From Owenia fusiformis (Eukaryota; Annelida; Polychaeta; Sabellida; Oweniidae), in the NCBI GenBank assembly GCA_903813345.2, contig CAIIXF020000010.1, positions 23,849,740 through 23,913,739 of the forward strand: a DNA stretch of 64,000 bases. Direction: 5' to 3'. The translations under genes and the position numbers were made by a program. Below the pieces are notes generated by a model. The model was not told the DNA's origin. It searched no databases and worked only from the letters and a program-made list of their open reading frames with translations. Positions 48,721 to 61,188 of this stretch are shown here, one piece after another (the stretch's first letter is position 1; each line of letters begins with the position of its first letter).

Positions 48721-50350
48721 ATTGGGCAGATAATATTTTGTTTTACTGGACTTATTTCAACTTGTATAACAATCAGATGCATAGGGGCTATATGAAAATT
48801 GATCCACTAAAACTGATGAATATTCAAGTTTAAGGGAACTTTCTAATATACCTGCCATGTTATCTGACCCGAATTAGCCATCTGGTGGTGAAACTGGTAA
48901 CTACCTACTCGAATCTGGATTATTGAATCATCTGAGTTGATTGAAGCTTAATGGGTTTTGTTTTTTGTTTCCCAGAGGTAACTTAAAAAGATGTATGCAT
49001 CCAAGGGGTAACTTGAAAGATATATTCTAAGTGGCAATTTAGTTCTAGGACTGTGTTGTTCATGTTGATTTAGTTATGCATGAAATATCATTCCATGTAC
49101 CCATACCAAACATGCACTCTAGGAAAGCTCAATCATTCATAAGTATGTAGTCATCTATTACCAATACTTTTCTTGGAATAATGAAACAATATGTTTGACA
49201 TCTTACCAGAGCATTTTATTATGCTCATTTTTGCCATTTTACTAGTATACATTAATATATGATTTGCAATGTCTAATTTGATAAATATAGTAAAGTCTCC
49301 ATTATACACATTTTAAACCATAAATAGTAAAATTGAATTAACATTAGCAAAGGGCAATTTTGTCATTCTGGGTAATGAAAAACTTGACTACATTCATGTT
49401 GTACAAAAGCTTCTATTCAAATTGATTCAGCGTTGTCTATTAATGCACCTTCACTTTGCATATTAGTTTGTTTTTATTAATCTCTACGGGACATGATCAA
49501 AGATAAATAAATGTTCCTATTGATCTGGATCTAGAAGTTTAATTGGATGGATTGTACAAGTTTTTCCCAAGTGAGCAATATTCTATTTATAAGGCCAAAG
49601 TAATAAAAAAGTTGTTAAGTGACACATACTTTTATGATAAGGCCAATGTAGCATTGTTTTAAAGGTGGAATAGGAATTAGTTTATCACTGTCAAACATAA
49701 TATTGTACAATGTACAATTGGTTAAGAAAAATAAATAAAATTGCAATTTCTCAACAATATACTTATGACATGATAAATACATTATATGCAATCTCAAACA
49801 CTGGAATGATAAAGTCAACGAAGCCATTTAAGTGTACATGGATTAGTTTTACCTCTTTATATAACATCTTATCCCTGACATGACTGTGAAAATGAGATAA
49901 GTTTAGTGGCAAATATGCCATAAAATGGGATTAGAAATCAATTAATGACATATTAAATACACTGAATGGAATATTTGATTATTACATATGAAAAACATTA
50001 TTTCTGAGCTGCATAAAATGCATTATTATAATGATAAAGTAAGATCTGATTCTATATGTAGTTTAATTACATCATAAGTCAAAATCAAGCAGCAGCATCA
50101 AAAATACATTAAAGGGACATCGCGATTTATAAAGGATAAAATGTTTTAAAATAACACTTTTCTAGCTATAGACATGATTTTCTAGTCTAATAACTTCTTT
50201 GGTAAACCTATTTTCAAAATGTCCATGAAGATCCATTCTAAGTCTATGTTTGATCCCAGAAGAAGTGAGTAGCTCCCACAATTCTTTCATATTCAATCGT
50301 ATTCGGGGATTCCCCATTACATCATTTCCAATCAAATTGCAGGATGTGAT
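48721..50350. other. AT-rich stretch without a recognised gene
   Basis: Nothing distinctive was seen. A minus-strand frame from 50413 to 50162 looks protein-like but has no splice support. Confidence 0.45.
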
Positions 50351-50374
50351 CACGTGAACAATCATGAGCACGTG
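50351..50374. promoter_or_regulatory. Two CACGTG E-boxes 18 bp apart
   Basis: CACGTG occurs at 50351-50356 (context ATCACGTGAA) and 50369-50374. The pair could bind bHLH factors. No promoter is identified next to it. Confidence 0.3.
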
Positions 50375-50584
50375 CTCTCTCAGTGCTTCGCATACGTAAA
50401 GTAACATTTGCAATCGTGGAAATGACGTTTATTTCAATTAACATCATTTCAACATCATCATTTCAAAACTACGGTAATACTATTGAAGTTACTCGATCCA
50501 AACTTGTAGAGAATACTCATAAAACAACAGCGAACATTGTGAGATCCATTTCAATGACAAATGAGGCCTGTTTATAAAACTGGT

Positions 50585-50641
50585 CATCGAATGTGCCGAA
50601 TACTACAGGCCATCGAACGTGTCGAATACTACAGGTCATCT
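50585..50641. repeat. 27-bp tandem duplication next to a poly-C tract
   Basis: ATCGAATGTGCCGAATACTA and ATCGAACGTGTCGAATACTA are adjacent copies, followed by a ten-base C run at 50651. Confidence 0.85.
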
Positions 50642-50680
50642 TTGGGAAATCCCCCCCCCCTGGTTTGAGCCTTTAAAAAG

Positions 50681-51371
50681 CCAAAGGTCCATGTGCAGTA
50701 TGTGCAGTATGTGATTTTAGACAGTCATATCTTTCACCATGAGTTACTTTCTGGGCATAAATACAGTGGTTTTTATTAAAATAATATGTTTTCTTTCAAG
50801 TGAAGTGCCCATAATGATCAAAATATCAATCAAACAATTCGAAAAATTATGAATAGGGAGCCCATGTTAACATTTTTTTCAAAATGTTGACCTATTTGCT
50901 CAAAAGAGGATCTCCTTTTTCTGATTATTATTGCATGAAAAGATTATTCAAAAAGGGGTCTAAAACTTTTTCAAAAGTAGAATGGTATTGAAAGTCTAGT
51001 TTTAGAGATATCAAGCATGACTTTTCCCTATGGAAAAATAACATGGGATATGTGGTTTTTAACTTTAACGCAATTCAATCTCCTTTTCAGAAGTTGTTAA
51101 TATAGTGTAGAAGAAATTTTCGGTTTGGTTAAATTGAGAAAAACAAGATCCTCTTTTTAGAAAATAAGCCTAACATTTTTTAAAAACTGCCAAGGTGGGA
51201 TCCTAAACCATAATTTTTCACAGAGTTGGATTGATATTTTATTATCATGGGGACTTCACATGATAGAAAACATATTGTTTTAATAAAAACTACTGTATTT
51301 ATGGCAAGAAAGTACTCATGGTGAAAGATATGACCGTCTAAAATCACTTGCCATACTGCACATGGACCTTT
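50681..51371. mobile_element. Fold-back element, about 690 bp, palindromic over most of its length
   Basis: The left arm (AAAGGTCCATGTGCAGTATG; GACAGTCATATCTTTCACCA; ATACAGTGGTTTTTATTAAA) matches in order the reverse complement of the right arm (ACTGCACATGGACCTTT; TGGTGAAAGATATGACCGTC; TTTAATAAAAACTACTGTAT). Similarity of roughly 85-90% runs over at least 150 bp per arm, with weaker pairing further in (AGAGGATCTxxTTTTTCT on both sides). There is no coding capacity. Confidence 0.85.
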
Positions 51372-52463
51372 AGACTGAGGATTGAAAAAGTTCCAAGGAC
51401 TTTTATTTTTCTCAGTAGACCATAAGTAAATTTACGAGTCAAGTAAATGGTGATGATGTTCTTGTTATGAAGCACGGAAGTCAAAACAGTACTATTAGAA
51501 TTCATAGTAAGCATGCAAAGATCACTTAGAAGCATTTAAAACCGAATCCATGGCAAAATCTGCATACTTCTTCATCTTCATGGACATCATAGAACACACT
51601 TCCAGTTTAGTAATCGATGATTTTAACGGTCAAAAAATATTTATTTATGAATTTGTCTGATATCTGCTTATATATGGTATGTACATGTACAGTATATTTG
51701 TATTGATTGTTATATTACAAAATAGGTAGGGTAAGGAATCCGTCAAAGTCGTTTTATCTCGTCCCAGAACCTATATTTTGTCATTTCTGACGCCGAGAAT
51801 TCCTTTAAAGCTAGTACATCCTCCTTTCTCCAATAAGCAGTTTTGTTCAGCGCTTTCCTTTCTACTCTCTGCAGATCCTCGATTCAGTATTTTCAAAGAC
51901 TCATGGATCCATCCAATCAAAATGAAGTCTTATTTGCTGCACATTATAACAACAGATAATAGACATTGATAAATTGAACTAATATAGCCACAATGACAAG
52001 AAGCATCACAGCTAACAAATCTCACAATTCATGACAAGGTAATGATGCTTCTATCTTGGAAATCCTATATATTGACATTTAATTATCAAATAAATTACAT
52101 ACTAATAAGTATGACAAGCTAATTAATCTCAGTGATGAGAAGATGATACCTATAATAGTCTGAAAGCATTAATTCTTTGTTGTCTCATATCTAATACTAT
52201 ACATTTTATGATCTTAAAGAGACACTCCAATTGGGATCCATACCACTAATTGGCATCAAATGTAGCATTCATTAGAAATCACCAATTCTAAGCATATGAT
52301 CAATTGCAATTCTAAACTGTCTTATAGGAGAAATTACTAAAATTGTGAGAGGAATGAAATGAAATACTTATGAATTTGCATCAGAGAGATGAACCAAACA
52401 GAAATCACAATTAATTCAACCTTTCCAATGCAATCATTGAATCTGTGTTTAATGCAAATGCAA
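51372..52463. other. AT-rich stretch without a recognised gene
   Basis: Nothing distinctive was seen. Confidence 0.5.
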
Positions 52464-52954
52464 ACAAGGCATTAACATGACATAATGTCACCACCTAGTT
52501 GCTCACAATATCATTAGTTCACATGTTAAGTCTGATTTGAATTTCTGAGAATTTTGTATCGTATATGATTTTGAAAAAGAAAAGTCAATTTGAAGCAAGT
52601 TTTTTGACCCTGATGAAGTCATTGAAGATAAAATCTCAAATCTGAAATCTGGTCAATTTGTAGCAAGTTGAAAAAATACCTTTTTGACCTTGAGAAGGTC
52701 ATTGAAGGTCAAATCATTTTTGACCTTGGGAATGCCCTTGGAGGTCAAATCTATAGTCTAATTTGAACTTTTGAGAACTTGTAGATGATTGTGAAAAAAT
52801 TGGGTTAAGTAATTGGAAGTTTTAACAATTTGTTACAGATGCCAACCGCCGCCCGCCATCCGACACCTGGCGATCGCCAACCACCAACCATCAACCGCCG
52901 CGACAAAAAATGGAGACCATAACAATATGTCACCACTTCTTGGTGGTGACATAA
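52464..52954 (+). mobile_element. Helentron-like element, short copy
   Basis: Same left end (ACAAGGCATTAACATGACAT, then AATGTCACCACC) and right hairpin (TGTCACCACTTC-TTGGTGGTGACA) as the 46119 element, but with only about two degraded internal units and a longer CCGCC/CCAACC microsatellite. Confidence 0.8.
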
Positions 52955-53628
52955 TGATGTTAGCCACTGGTGTTGCAGTAATAAATATATTTTACCACAA
53001 AATATGGTCTAGTGCATCAAAGGACTGGTAAAGGCATGTTACCATATTCAAGGGTGCGTAATATGTAAATGAACATTCAGTTAAGTAGATTCACTGAAAG
53101 CATGTAATACAACTAAAAGCTTTGCTTCAATGATCAATGATCCATTTCCTTGATAAATACATAGAAACAAATATCTCGCGATCTCCATGCCCTAATGGAG
53201 ACTGGAATTGGCTGTGCTTCAATACAATAATGTTTCACAAAAGTTGTCAACTTTATTTCAATCTCAAAAAAACTTATCTAAATAAAAAAAATGTTGACTG
53301 TAAACTCTGAATTTTTATGATTTCAATCATACAATAATTTATTCAATTATGAAAGTTCTAATTTTAAAACCTACTCACTAGCAAAAATAAGATTCCCTGC
53401 TCTGCAAATGGCGATGTTTTCAAATATATTTGCTAATTCAACTGAGGTTTGACCATGTTTAGTGGGCAAAAAAAATATTTGATCAAATAAAATGAAAGCA
53501 ATGAAAACTTTTTGGATATGGACTGCAATTTTGAGCTATCAGGGCTTTTGGAAGATGATAATAGACATGTACAACTGAACTTGGAATTTTTTCTGAAATG
53601 GAAGTTGAAATTAGATCACTGCAAATAC
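52955..53628. other. AT-rich stretch without a recognised gene
   Basis: Nothing distinctive was seen. Confidence 0.5.
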
Positions 53629-53727
53629 AGATGCGGATTCTGAACCGAGATTGAGTCTTCCAAGGCATGGTGGCGGATTCCAGAGGAGTATTGACAATAT
53701 GTTTCTGCATAGTCAAGTTTATTTATG
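53629..53727. other. G+C-enriched island, possible exon of unclear strand
   Basis: On plus, AAATACAG precedes a frame reading DADSEPRLSLPRHGGGFQRS and ending in TGA at 53725-53727. On minus, GACTATGCAG precedes open frames and GCCACCATGCC gives a perfect Kozak start. Neither strand has a good donor. The island stands out from AT-rich surroundings, but the coding sense cannot be decided. Confidence 0.25.
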
Positions 53728-54580
53728 AAACGAGACACATAATGAACAATATAGCATCCTCGACCAAGCCTCGACCGACAAGATTTTAGGACGGAAAATT
53801 CAAAATGGCTGCCTTAAAGTAGACTCAAACCATTTTACTCGATTAAGATATAATTATGCTATCTTACCGTATGAAGGCCACAAAATGGTGAACCATCAAC
53901 AGTTCCAAGAAGTTCATTTTATCATGATATCAGGGATATAAAATCAGGAAATTGGCAAAACTGATTCATTTTCAGAGCAGAAATTTTATGTCACATGACA
54001 TGACGTATGTGGTTGAAACAATTTGCAGTGAAATATGATTTTGTTAATAAAAATGAAACCCTGGCTTTCAAAAACGAGTTATTTGCTCTTATGTTGAGCA
54101 AATTATTGCATAATTGAGGCTATTCTCATTATATAACAGCAAACATTGCCTGTGTTTGGGGATTAAAACTTTTTAACCCGAATGTAAGGCCAAAATATAA
54201 CTAGACAACAGCAACGCCAAAGCGTAGCAAATCCCATCAAACAGCCATGGCTGGCATTTTTACAAACAAAGTAAATAGCAAAAATGGCCACTTACTACCA
54301 AAAGTGTCATTAGACAGTGTGCCATGATTATAGTACATTTGTATTCACATTCCAAATATGAAAAAAATCGCTCCACTACTTTTCGAGTTACAGCAAAAAT
54401 CATAAAATAACGAGTAAAAGCCACCATTTTTCGAGATGGCTGCCATGTGCTTCTTTAATATCTACATTTCTAGCTTTATTAATGTTCTATATAATTTTGT
54501 TACATTTAAAACATATTGCTATTACAGTTTTACATATTGCACCTAAATTACTGTAAAATCGGCACTAAAATGGCCACCAT
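53728..54580. repeat. Transposon remnants
   Basis: AAAATGGCTGCC near 53802, GAGATGGCTGCCATG near 54435 and a stretch matching 42830-42910 (54500-54580) indicate old interspersed repeats. No gene was found. Confidence 0.5.
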
Positions 54581-54904
54581 TGATAACTTGTAGATTTTAA
54601 AAAAAATTGGTCAATTTCAACCAACCAAAAAATACCTTTTTGACCTTTTTTGACCTTGAAAAGGTCATTAAAGGTCAAATCTTAGATATAAAGTCAGATT
54701 TGAGCTTCCGGAAACTTGCAGATGATTTAAAAAAAAAATTGAAGTCAGTCTAAACAGTATTTGTTAAGTTATTGGAAGTTGTAAGAATTTGTAACATATG
54801 CCGATTGCCAACCGTCGATCGCCGATCACCAACCGCCGATCACCATCCGCCGTAAAAAAACGGAGACCATAACAATATGTCACCACTTTATGGTGGTGAC
54901 ATAA
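54581..54904 (+). mobile_element. Helentron-like element, 5'-truncated copy
   Basis: One internal repeat unit (TGACCTTGAAAAGGTCATT region), a CCGATCACCAACCGCC microsatellite and the 3' hairpin TGTCACCACTTTA-TGGTGGTGACA. The left end is missing. Confidence 0.75.
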
Positions 54905-57465
54905 CAAAACTGAACTTGCAAAGTCAATCAGAGCCAGTGCAGTGCCCAGTCACGATTTACCAAATGTGTGTAAACAATGAAACAAGTACAATTGATATAT
55001 TACATGGTTCTCATTTGCTCTGGGATTGGTTGGACACCACTCTGTAAAATCATTACCAGTTTTATACTAGCCAATAAGCCCAGAATTGATTTATACCAAC
55101 AAGTAAATTTCAAGCAATTTTGAAATTTTTATATTATGGTAAATAATGTATAGAACATGAAATAACGACATCCATATATTGTAAAGCTGGAGGCCATTTA
55201 TCAAAAATCCCATTTCATAATGACATCTGTCCATGTCCAATTTCTCACTACAATTTATAAAACTTGCAGATATAATTCCACATTGCCCATATTTTTAAAA
55301 ATCTAGTGAAATAAAATGAAAGTGATATTTATGACTATATGAGAGTAGCAAAAATTTGACATTGTATGGAAATGTCATAAAATCTGAAATTTCAGGAGAA
55401 TTCAGAAAGAACTGTCAATGTATGAGCATGAACAGTAATCTGTGTTAAGAATGGGTTATTGTGTCATTCTGCATTTCACTGGAATATGCTCAACTTTGGA
55501 CAGGGAATTGAATATCGGTGTACTTCCATTCTATGATCAATGACGACTGGTTTCTTAAAGGACATTTCTAATTTCAATCCTCAATTCTCTTGTCAGTAAC
55601 TCATTTACATGTATATGTAGGTGCAAATGGGTTGTAAATGTAGGTGTAAGCCTATTTTTCAAAATCTCAAGTAAAGGCAGTTCAATTTTGCTTTAATGTT
55701 GGAAGATCACTATTGGTTACCTTGATTTGTCAGGGGGACACTTTCAAATATGGAGGGAATTTAACATTACTGGTATTCATTTAATATGGATTACATGCTT
55801 TATACTGGCATGAAATTATTTATATAATCTTACTAGTATGTCATAATTTTATACTGCATTTCTGTATTACAGGAGACAAGTATGATAAATGGTTCCCAAC
55901 TCATACTAACAAACACAAAAAGTCAATTTGCTTGGAGAGCTAGGTATTGACTTTTGAAACACAGACACCAGATATGTTCTATACTGCAATTCTCAGCACT
56001 AAATAGAAGCATATAGATTTTAACTTGAGAGAACCTTTTTGCTAATATTTCCTGACCACTTTGACCTTCTCAATTAAAAAGCTTTGTCATCATTCATCAA
56101 ACACTCATCTGTGATGAAACCAGAAATGCCTTTTACGCTTGGTCGCTTTAAGATTCTCTTGAGATTTTCAAGTGATGAATGATTTAATATTGAATTACTT
56201 TTCATTTTTTCACATTTTTCTGCTTTATCTTATATCACACATTGCGCACAGCACCTTGTACAAGTTACGATCTTTATGTTCATTGGACAGCTGAAATACC
56301 ATATATTCGGGGATTATGTGCTCATCGTTAATATATCATAAAGCCATAGAGGCTTTGAGCAGATATACCATACCTTCTGCATGTATCAAATAAAATATAT
56401 GAAGAGCAACACAAATAGCAAAACAGTTCTAATAAGTGAAGATATTAACAAATAGAACTGATTCCAACAATGCTATACAGTATTAAAAAACATAGCAAAA
56501 CATCAGAACTATACTAGTGAAACACCAATCCAAAGAAATATTATATAAAAATGATCATGTTGGTGTTTGTGGGTCGCATTATGATTCTTTATAACTTCAG
56601 TATCCCAACATTCACACTGTGTTATTGAACAATATTTTCGGAAGTAAACACTACAATGTTCTTTTAAAAACGTGTAGCTCAACCCTTTTCTATTGTTTTT
56701 ATTTGATTACCTTACTACCATTGGTTCTGGAGAGAAGGTTCAATCCTAAGTGATCCAAATCTAAGCTTTGTTTCAATCCAGATTTCAAAGAGTTAAAGGT
56801 AGGGAATGTTTTTTTCTTGGTCTTACTTATTATATTGTCTTTTTATATTCAGATTAACAAACCAGAGTAATTTAATTGAAAACACATTAATCAGTTTTTT
56901 CAACAAGGAGATCTAATGCAACAAAGCCTTTGAGGCCAACCATTAAAGTACTTATATTTAAGACTGAGAAATGGGACTAAATAGTAAAAAGTAAACATGC
57001 ATAAAGCACTTCATTTGTAGAAGGCTTTAGAAAACAATCAATGTGAATCTTAGAAATAGGCATGTCTATGGCTAGATATATTTCAGTCCAGGGTTATACT
57101 TTGATCCAACATACATGTACATAGTGATAAGCTTTATTAATTACTTATGTCAGGATCATTAATGAACTGAATGGTTATTGAATATTTGCATGTGACAAAT
57201 GAAATGCTATAAATCCCACTCAAGTGATTACTGAGCAAGAATGGAGATGAGCTGTCCAATAATAGAAGATAATGCAAACAGATCAACTCTGACATCTATC
57301 CGAGAATGGAATACATTTGGCATTTTTTATTCTACTTTAACATACTATTTCCAAAATACTGAATCAAAAAATTCAAGAAAATGTCCCTTAAACTTTCTAC
57401 AGATTTCCTCAAGGAAAGTCTAAGAGTCTTACCCTTAAAATTTCATGAAGAGTACTAAGACTTAC
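54905..57465. other. AT-rich stretch without a recognised gene, probably unc-13 intron
   Basis: It lies to the left of a minus-strand exon donor at 57465. No exon was recognised inside. Confidence 0.5.
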
Positions 57466-57573
57466 CATTTGTTGACCATAGTGATTGAATCCTGTAGGTG
57501 CTACTCTGGCAGTACCATGTTCTGCCTCAACATCTTCTCCTAATGCTAAAGCTTTCCAATGGTGGAATAATTG
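57466..57573 (-). CDS. Probable further unc-13 exon
   Basis: A consensus donor (CAACAAATG|GTAAGT, GT at 57465-57464) ends a phase-0 exon whose translation reads QLFHHWKALALGEDVEAEHG, then TARVAPTGFNHYGQQM. G+C and codon use exceed the surroundings. If the acceptor TTGCTTCAAAG is used, the exon has 36 codons, starts at 57573 in phase 0 and joins in frame to the calmodulin-binding exon 1.3 kb upstream. An alternative acceptor (TTTATGTAG, exon start 57601) would add about nine codons but needs a different incoming phase. In UNC13 this position lies between the calmodulin helix and the C1 domain. Assignment rests on position, strand and phase; the sequence itself has no motif I can name. Confidence 0.55.
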
Positions 57574-57601
57574 CTTTGAAGCAACTATGGCCCACATTTC
57601 A

Positions 57602-58850
57602 CTACATAAACTTTAAATATTTTCAAATTCAGTTTTCTATGTCTTCTCTATATTCAGACAATTTTCTATTGATGAATTCAAAATCTATGAATGAGTCTCA
57701 ATCTTTGATGTATATGTGTGTATATAACTGTTGATTGAAGTATGATATACAGTTCTTCATCAGTCGATGTTAAAAGCCTCAAATGTTGTCATTCGCATTG
57801 ATTTGCCATTTCAACAGGGTTATGACGATGATTTTATTTCTCTTCTTAAACTTTGAATGGCATTTATTAGGACATTGGGAAAATTTGTGATTAATTGATC
57901 ATTTTCAAAGTTTTATTAGTGTTTCCTTGACAATGAAAGCTGAGTCATCATGGTTTCTGAGCCTTTCACAATTGACAACAATCATGAATATGATCCTTAG
58001 CTTTGTGCAACATTATTCAATTGAATGAGCATTCAAGGTTAGTATAATCACATTTCATTTCATTATTCACAAGACAAAATCCATAATATTTTCAGACAGA
58101 CATAAAATATTTCGAAAACATCCCATACAAATATTTTTGGTGATGAATGATGTCATCACTAATCTATAGAAAAAGGTTTGTCATGACTCCTAGTAACTGA
58201 AGATTGTTAAAACATCCCTGAACATGAATTTACTCTTGAGTACATTTTAGAAAATCTTGGAACAGAAAAATAATGTTTTAAATCAGCTTCCTTAGACACA
58301 TCTAGTACTGTATATTTTACCAGTATCATTATGTGTGCGGTGTTCAAAATTAAACATATACTTCAAATTTTGAAAATACCTTCTGTTCCATTCAGTTTCA
58401 CCTGCTGAAGGATTTCATAAAATTTCAAGGGCATAACTTTGGATGGGGTGCCCCAAGAATATGTTATTAGCTCCAACCGGCATAAATAATATTATAGTAC
58501 TATTGTGGCCTATGTGGGATTCAGCAGGTGTTTTCAAACTGCATCTTGATTTATGTAAACAGTAAAGAAAGAGTCTTCTACAAACAGGCAATGCAAGGCA
58601 CTGAAGGGTTAATCCTAACTCTTTCTTGTCTTCTAGCTCTTCAGTCAAGAAACATAGCATAAAACGACACAATAATATCATCCTTAACTCAACCAAATAT
58701 CACACATCCTCAGAAGATATTCACCTTTTACCCAATAGTGACAGGTGTTGAAATAATAGAATGAAATAGTAGAAATGGTAAATGATCATCCGGGGGAAAA
58801 TGACAACTTAATACAAAGTACCTCTCATATTGAACAAAGAGCCTACGTAC
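57602..58850 (-). other. Probable unc-13 intron
   Basis: It lies between two minus-strand exons. A 93-codon minus frame (58696-58415) has no convincing splice sites and was not called. Confidence 0.5.
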
Positions 58851-59007
58851 CTCACTAAGTTGCATACAGACTTTATTGAAGGCATCAATCCAGCGTATTT
58901 TAGCTGGGGAGGGCACATCACGATTACGCTCACCAGTTGGCCTGAGGTGTCCACTTATTGTATCTTGGTGCGCAAGACTTTTTCCATGAGAAATCTCCCT
59001 AGTGGGG
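58851..59007 (-). CDS. unc-13: UNC13/Munc13 exon with calmodulin-binding helix
   Basis: The acceptor (TTAGAACG-free tract ending AACGTTATCTTGTAG) gives a 157-nt exon that begins with one codon base, exactly what the upstream exon (61899-61982) requires. The donor is GTGAG|GTACGT at 58850. The translation starts SPTREISHGKSLAHQD and ends SPAKIRWIDAFNKVCMQLSE. The pattern A-K-x-x-W-x-x-A-F-N-K-V-x-M-Q-L matches the Munc13-1 calmodulin-recognition segment, whose anchor Trp is residue 464 in the rat protein. UNC13 proteins prime synaptic vesicles by opening syntaxin, and Ca2+/calmodulin binding here supports short-term plasticity. The exon ends in phase 0. Only this small part of the protein is visible; the C1, C2B and MUN domains are not seen. 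Identification rests on my recall of the family motif. Confidence 0.8.
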
Positions 59008-59659
59008 CTACAAGATAACGTTTCAAGAGAATTAGATACATCCTGTGACAGAAGTCCCTCTAAGTCTTTCTTGGCTAGGCATGGCACTGAATATGTTCTC
59101 AGTTGTGTTTTCTTCCCGAGATGGTGATGTGAAAACGCATGCGAAAACATTTTTCAATATGTCTGTGTATAATACACAATACACGCATCTGCCCAAACTT
59201 AATTACATTCCTAGAAATTCATGAATATTGAGTATGTAAACCAGTTTATAACCTTGGAAAATATGTACTTGCATCCATGTGTAGATTCATCTCTCTGGTA
59301 TTTTCTTCATGTACCATAAAAAGCAAATATTTTCAACAAATATTTTATGTACGGATGACGACATTTTATTGTAATGTTACTCATCTAATCTATTATTCAA
59401 TATTGGAGTTTTGATTTTGCATAAATGTTGGCAAGGGTTTAGATAAAACAATGGGTATAATGAGTAGAGAGAGATAGTGCAAGTCTAGTTCACTTACATT
59501 TAATGTAATACTTGAAAACAGTATATAGAACTGTGTGTATGTGTGTATTTAGTCATCGCATCCACCATTTAAACTCCCACATTATTCATATATCTATATA
59601 ACTTGAGCAATATCTCATCTGGGTCAAATATCAACTACATCTGCAGACAGATCCCAGAT
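59008..59659 (-). other. unc-13 intron
   Basis: The open frame continues upstream of 59007 to an ATG at 59150, but the phase-matched acceptor inside it indicates that this part is intronic. Confidence 0.55.
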
Positions 59660-60483
59660 ATGAAGGTCGTGTGGTCCAAAAAGTTTTCTGATATCAGGAA
59701 AAGAGGGCTATTTTAAAGCACTATTAGTCTACGTTTGATCATAACATTGGTTGATAATAAGGGCATGTGGTCCAAAATGTTGTCTGATAGCAGGAAAAGA
59801 GGGCTATTTTAAAGCACTATTAGTCTACGTTTGATCATAACATTGGTTGATAATAAGGGCATGTGATCCAAAATGTTGTCTGATAGCAGGAAAAGAGGGC
59901 TATTTTAAAGCACTATTAGTCTACGTTTGATCATAACATTGGTTGATAATAAGGGCATGTGGTCCAAAAAGTTGTCTGATAGCAGGAAAAGAGGGCTATT
60001 TTAAAGCACTATTAGTCTACGTTTGATCATAACATTGGTTGATAATAAGGGCATGTGGTCCAAAAAGTTGTCTGATATCAGGAAAAGAGGGCTATTTTAA
60101 AGCACTATTAGTCTACGTTTGATCATAACATTGGTTGATAATAAGGGCATGTGATCCAAAATGTTGTCTGATAGCAGGAAAAGAGGGCTATTTTAAAGCA
60201 CTATTAGTCTACGTTTGATCATAACATTGGTTGATAATAAGGGCATGTGGTCCAAAAAGTTGTCTGATAGCAGGAAAAGAGGGCTATTTTAAAGCACTAT
60301 TAGTCTACGTTTGATCATAACATTGGTTGATAATAAGGGCATGTGGTCCAAAAAGTTGTCTGATATCAGGAAAAGAGGGCTATTTTAAAGCACTATTAGT
60401 CTACGTTTGATCATAACATTGGTTGATAATAAGGGCATGTGATCCAAAATGTTGTCTGATAGCAGGAAAAAGAGGGCTATTAT
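59660..60483. repeat. 97-bp satellite, nine copies, with three-unit higher-order structure
   Basis: The unit contains GTGGTCCAAAAAGTTGTCTG, AGGAAAAGAGGGCTATTTTA and TAGTCTACGTTTGATCATAA. Three diagnostic positions (GGTCC/GATCC, AAAAAG/AAAATG, GATAGC/GATATC) define variants. Units 3-4-5 equal 6-7-8 in order, and unit 9 repeats unit 3, so the array repeats every 291 bp. It lies in an unc-13 intron. Confidence 0.95.
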
Positions 60484-61188
60484 AGAATCAGAAGAATCAT
60501 TTGAATTAACAAATGTTCATTTGTATTGGAACATTTACTTGATACACTGGCATAGCAAGCAATTTATAGGGTTGGGGAGGGAGCTCTTTCTCCCTTCTAT
60601 TTGCAATCAAGGTGTGTGTAATTATTCTAGACATCTTGATCAGGGAAATATCAGGAAGTTCTTGTTTTCATTTGATATAGATATAATCCAATTGTTGTCT
60701 AAGCCCTTCTGGAGACATTTCAACTGTAAAAATATATTGATCAGAGCAAAACTATAATTATGAATAATCATAATCAAAATATCTCTGAGACAAGTGAATC
60801 AAAAGGTCTGTGATTTTGATAAAGTAGAAGTATGACCAAACAGTAAACCAATTAAGCTTGATGACTTCAGACATTTGTTTTGTTCTCCATACATACACAT
60901 CCTGTTTTTAATCCTTTTATAAGTGTTATAGTGTTTTATCCTTGTATTAAAATGACCAGCTGTACCCAGGTGTTTTAATCTCCTCATAATGCCAAATTTC
61001 CTTGGTTATAGGAATATCCCATACAACGTGAATTTTTCAGTATATTATTTATGATTAATCTTTGAATTTAAAAGTCAGTATATTTTTCAGTACATTTATA
61101 TATTTAAAATTGCTCTTAAAGGTCAGTATATTTTTGTACTTAAAAATGTCCTTAAAAATTCAGTATATTTTCAGTTCATATTTGTACT
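60484..61188 (-). other. unc-13 intron, no recognised gene
   Basis: From 61060, TCAGTATATTTTTCAGTAC-like phrases recur several times, forming a loose repeat. No exon was seen. Confidence 0.5.

Noticed and set aside
50162-50413. Minus-strand frame with protein-like text (KELWELLTSSGIKHRLRMDL)
   Set aside because: Possibly part of an interspersed repeat; no splice signals or family recognised, so it was not called as a gene.
50681-51371. Autonomous DNA transposon
   Set aside because: No open frame of transposase length or motif lies between the arms; only a non-autonomous fold-back is supported.
59008-59150. ATG at 59150 as the start of the calmodulin-helix exon
   Set aside because: The upstream exon requires an incoming phase that only the internal acceptor at 59008-59009 satisfies. 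The extension to 59150 is probably intronic read-through.
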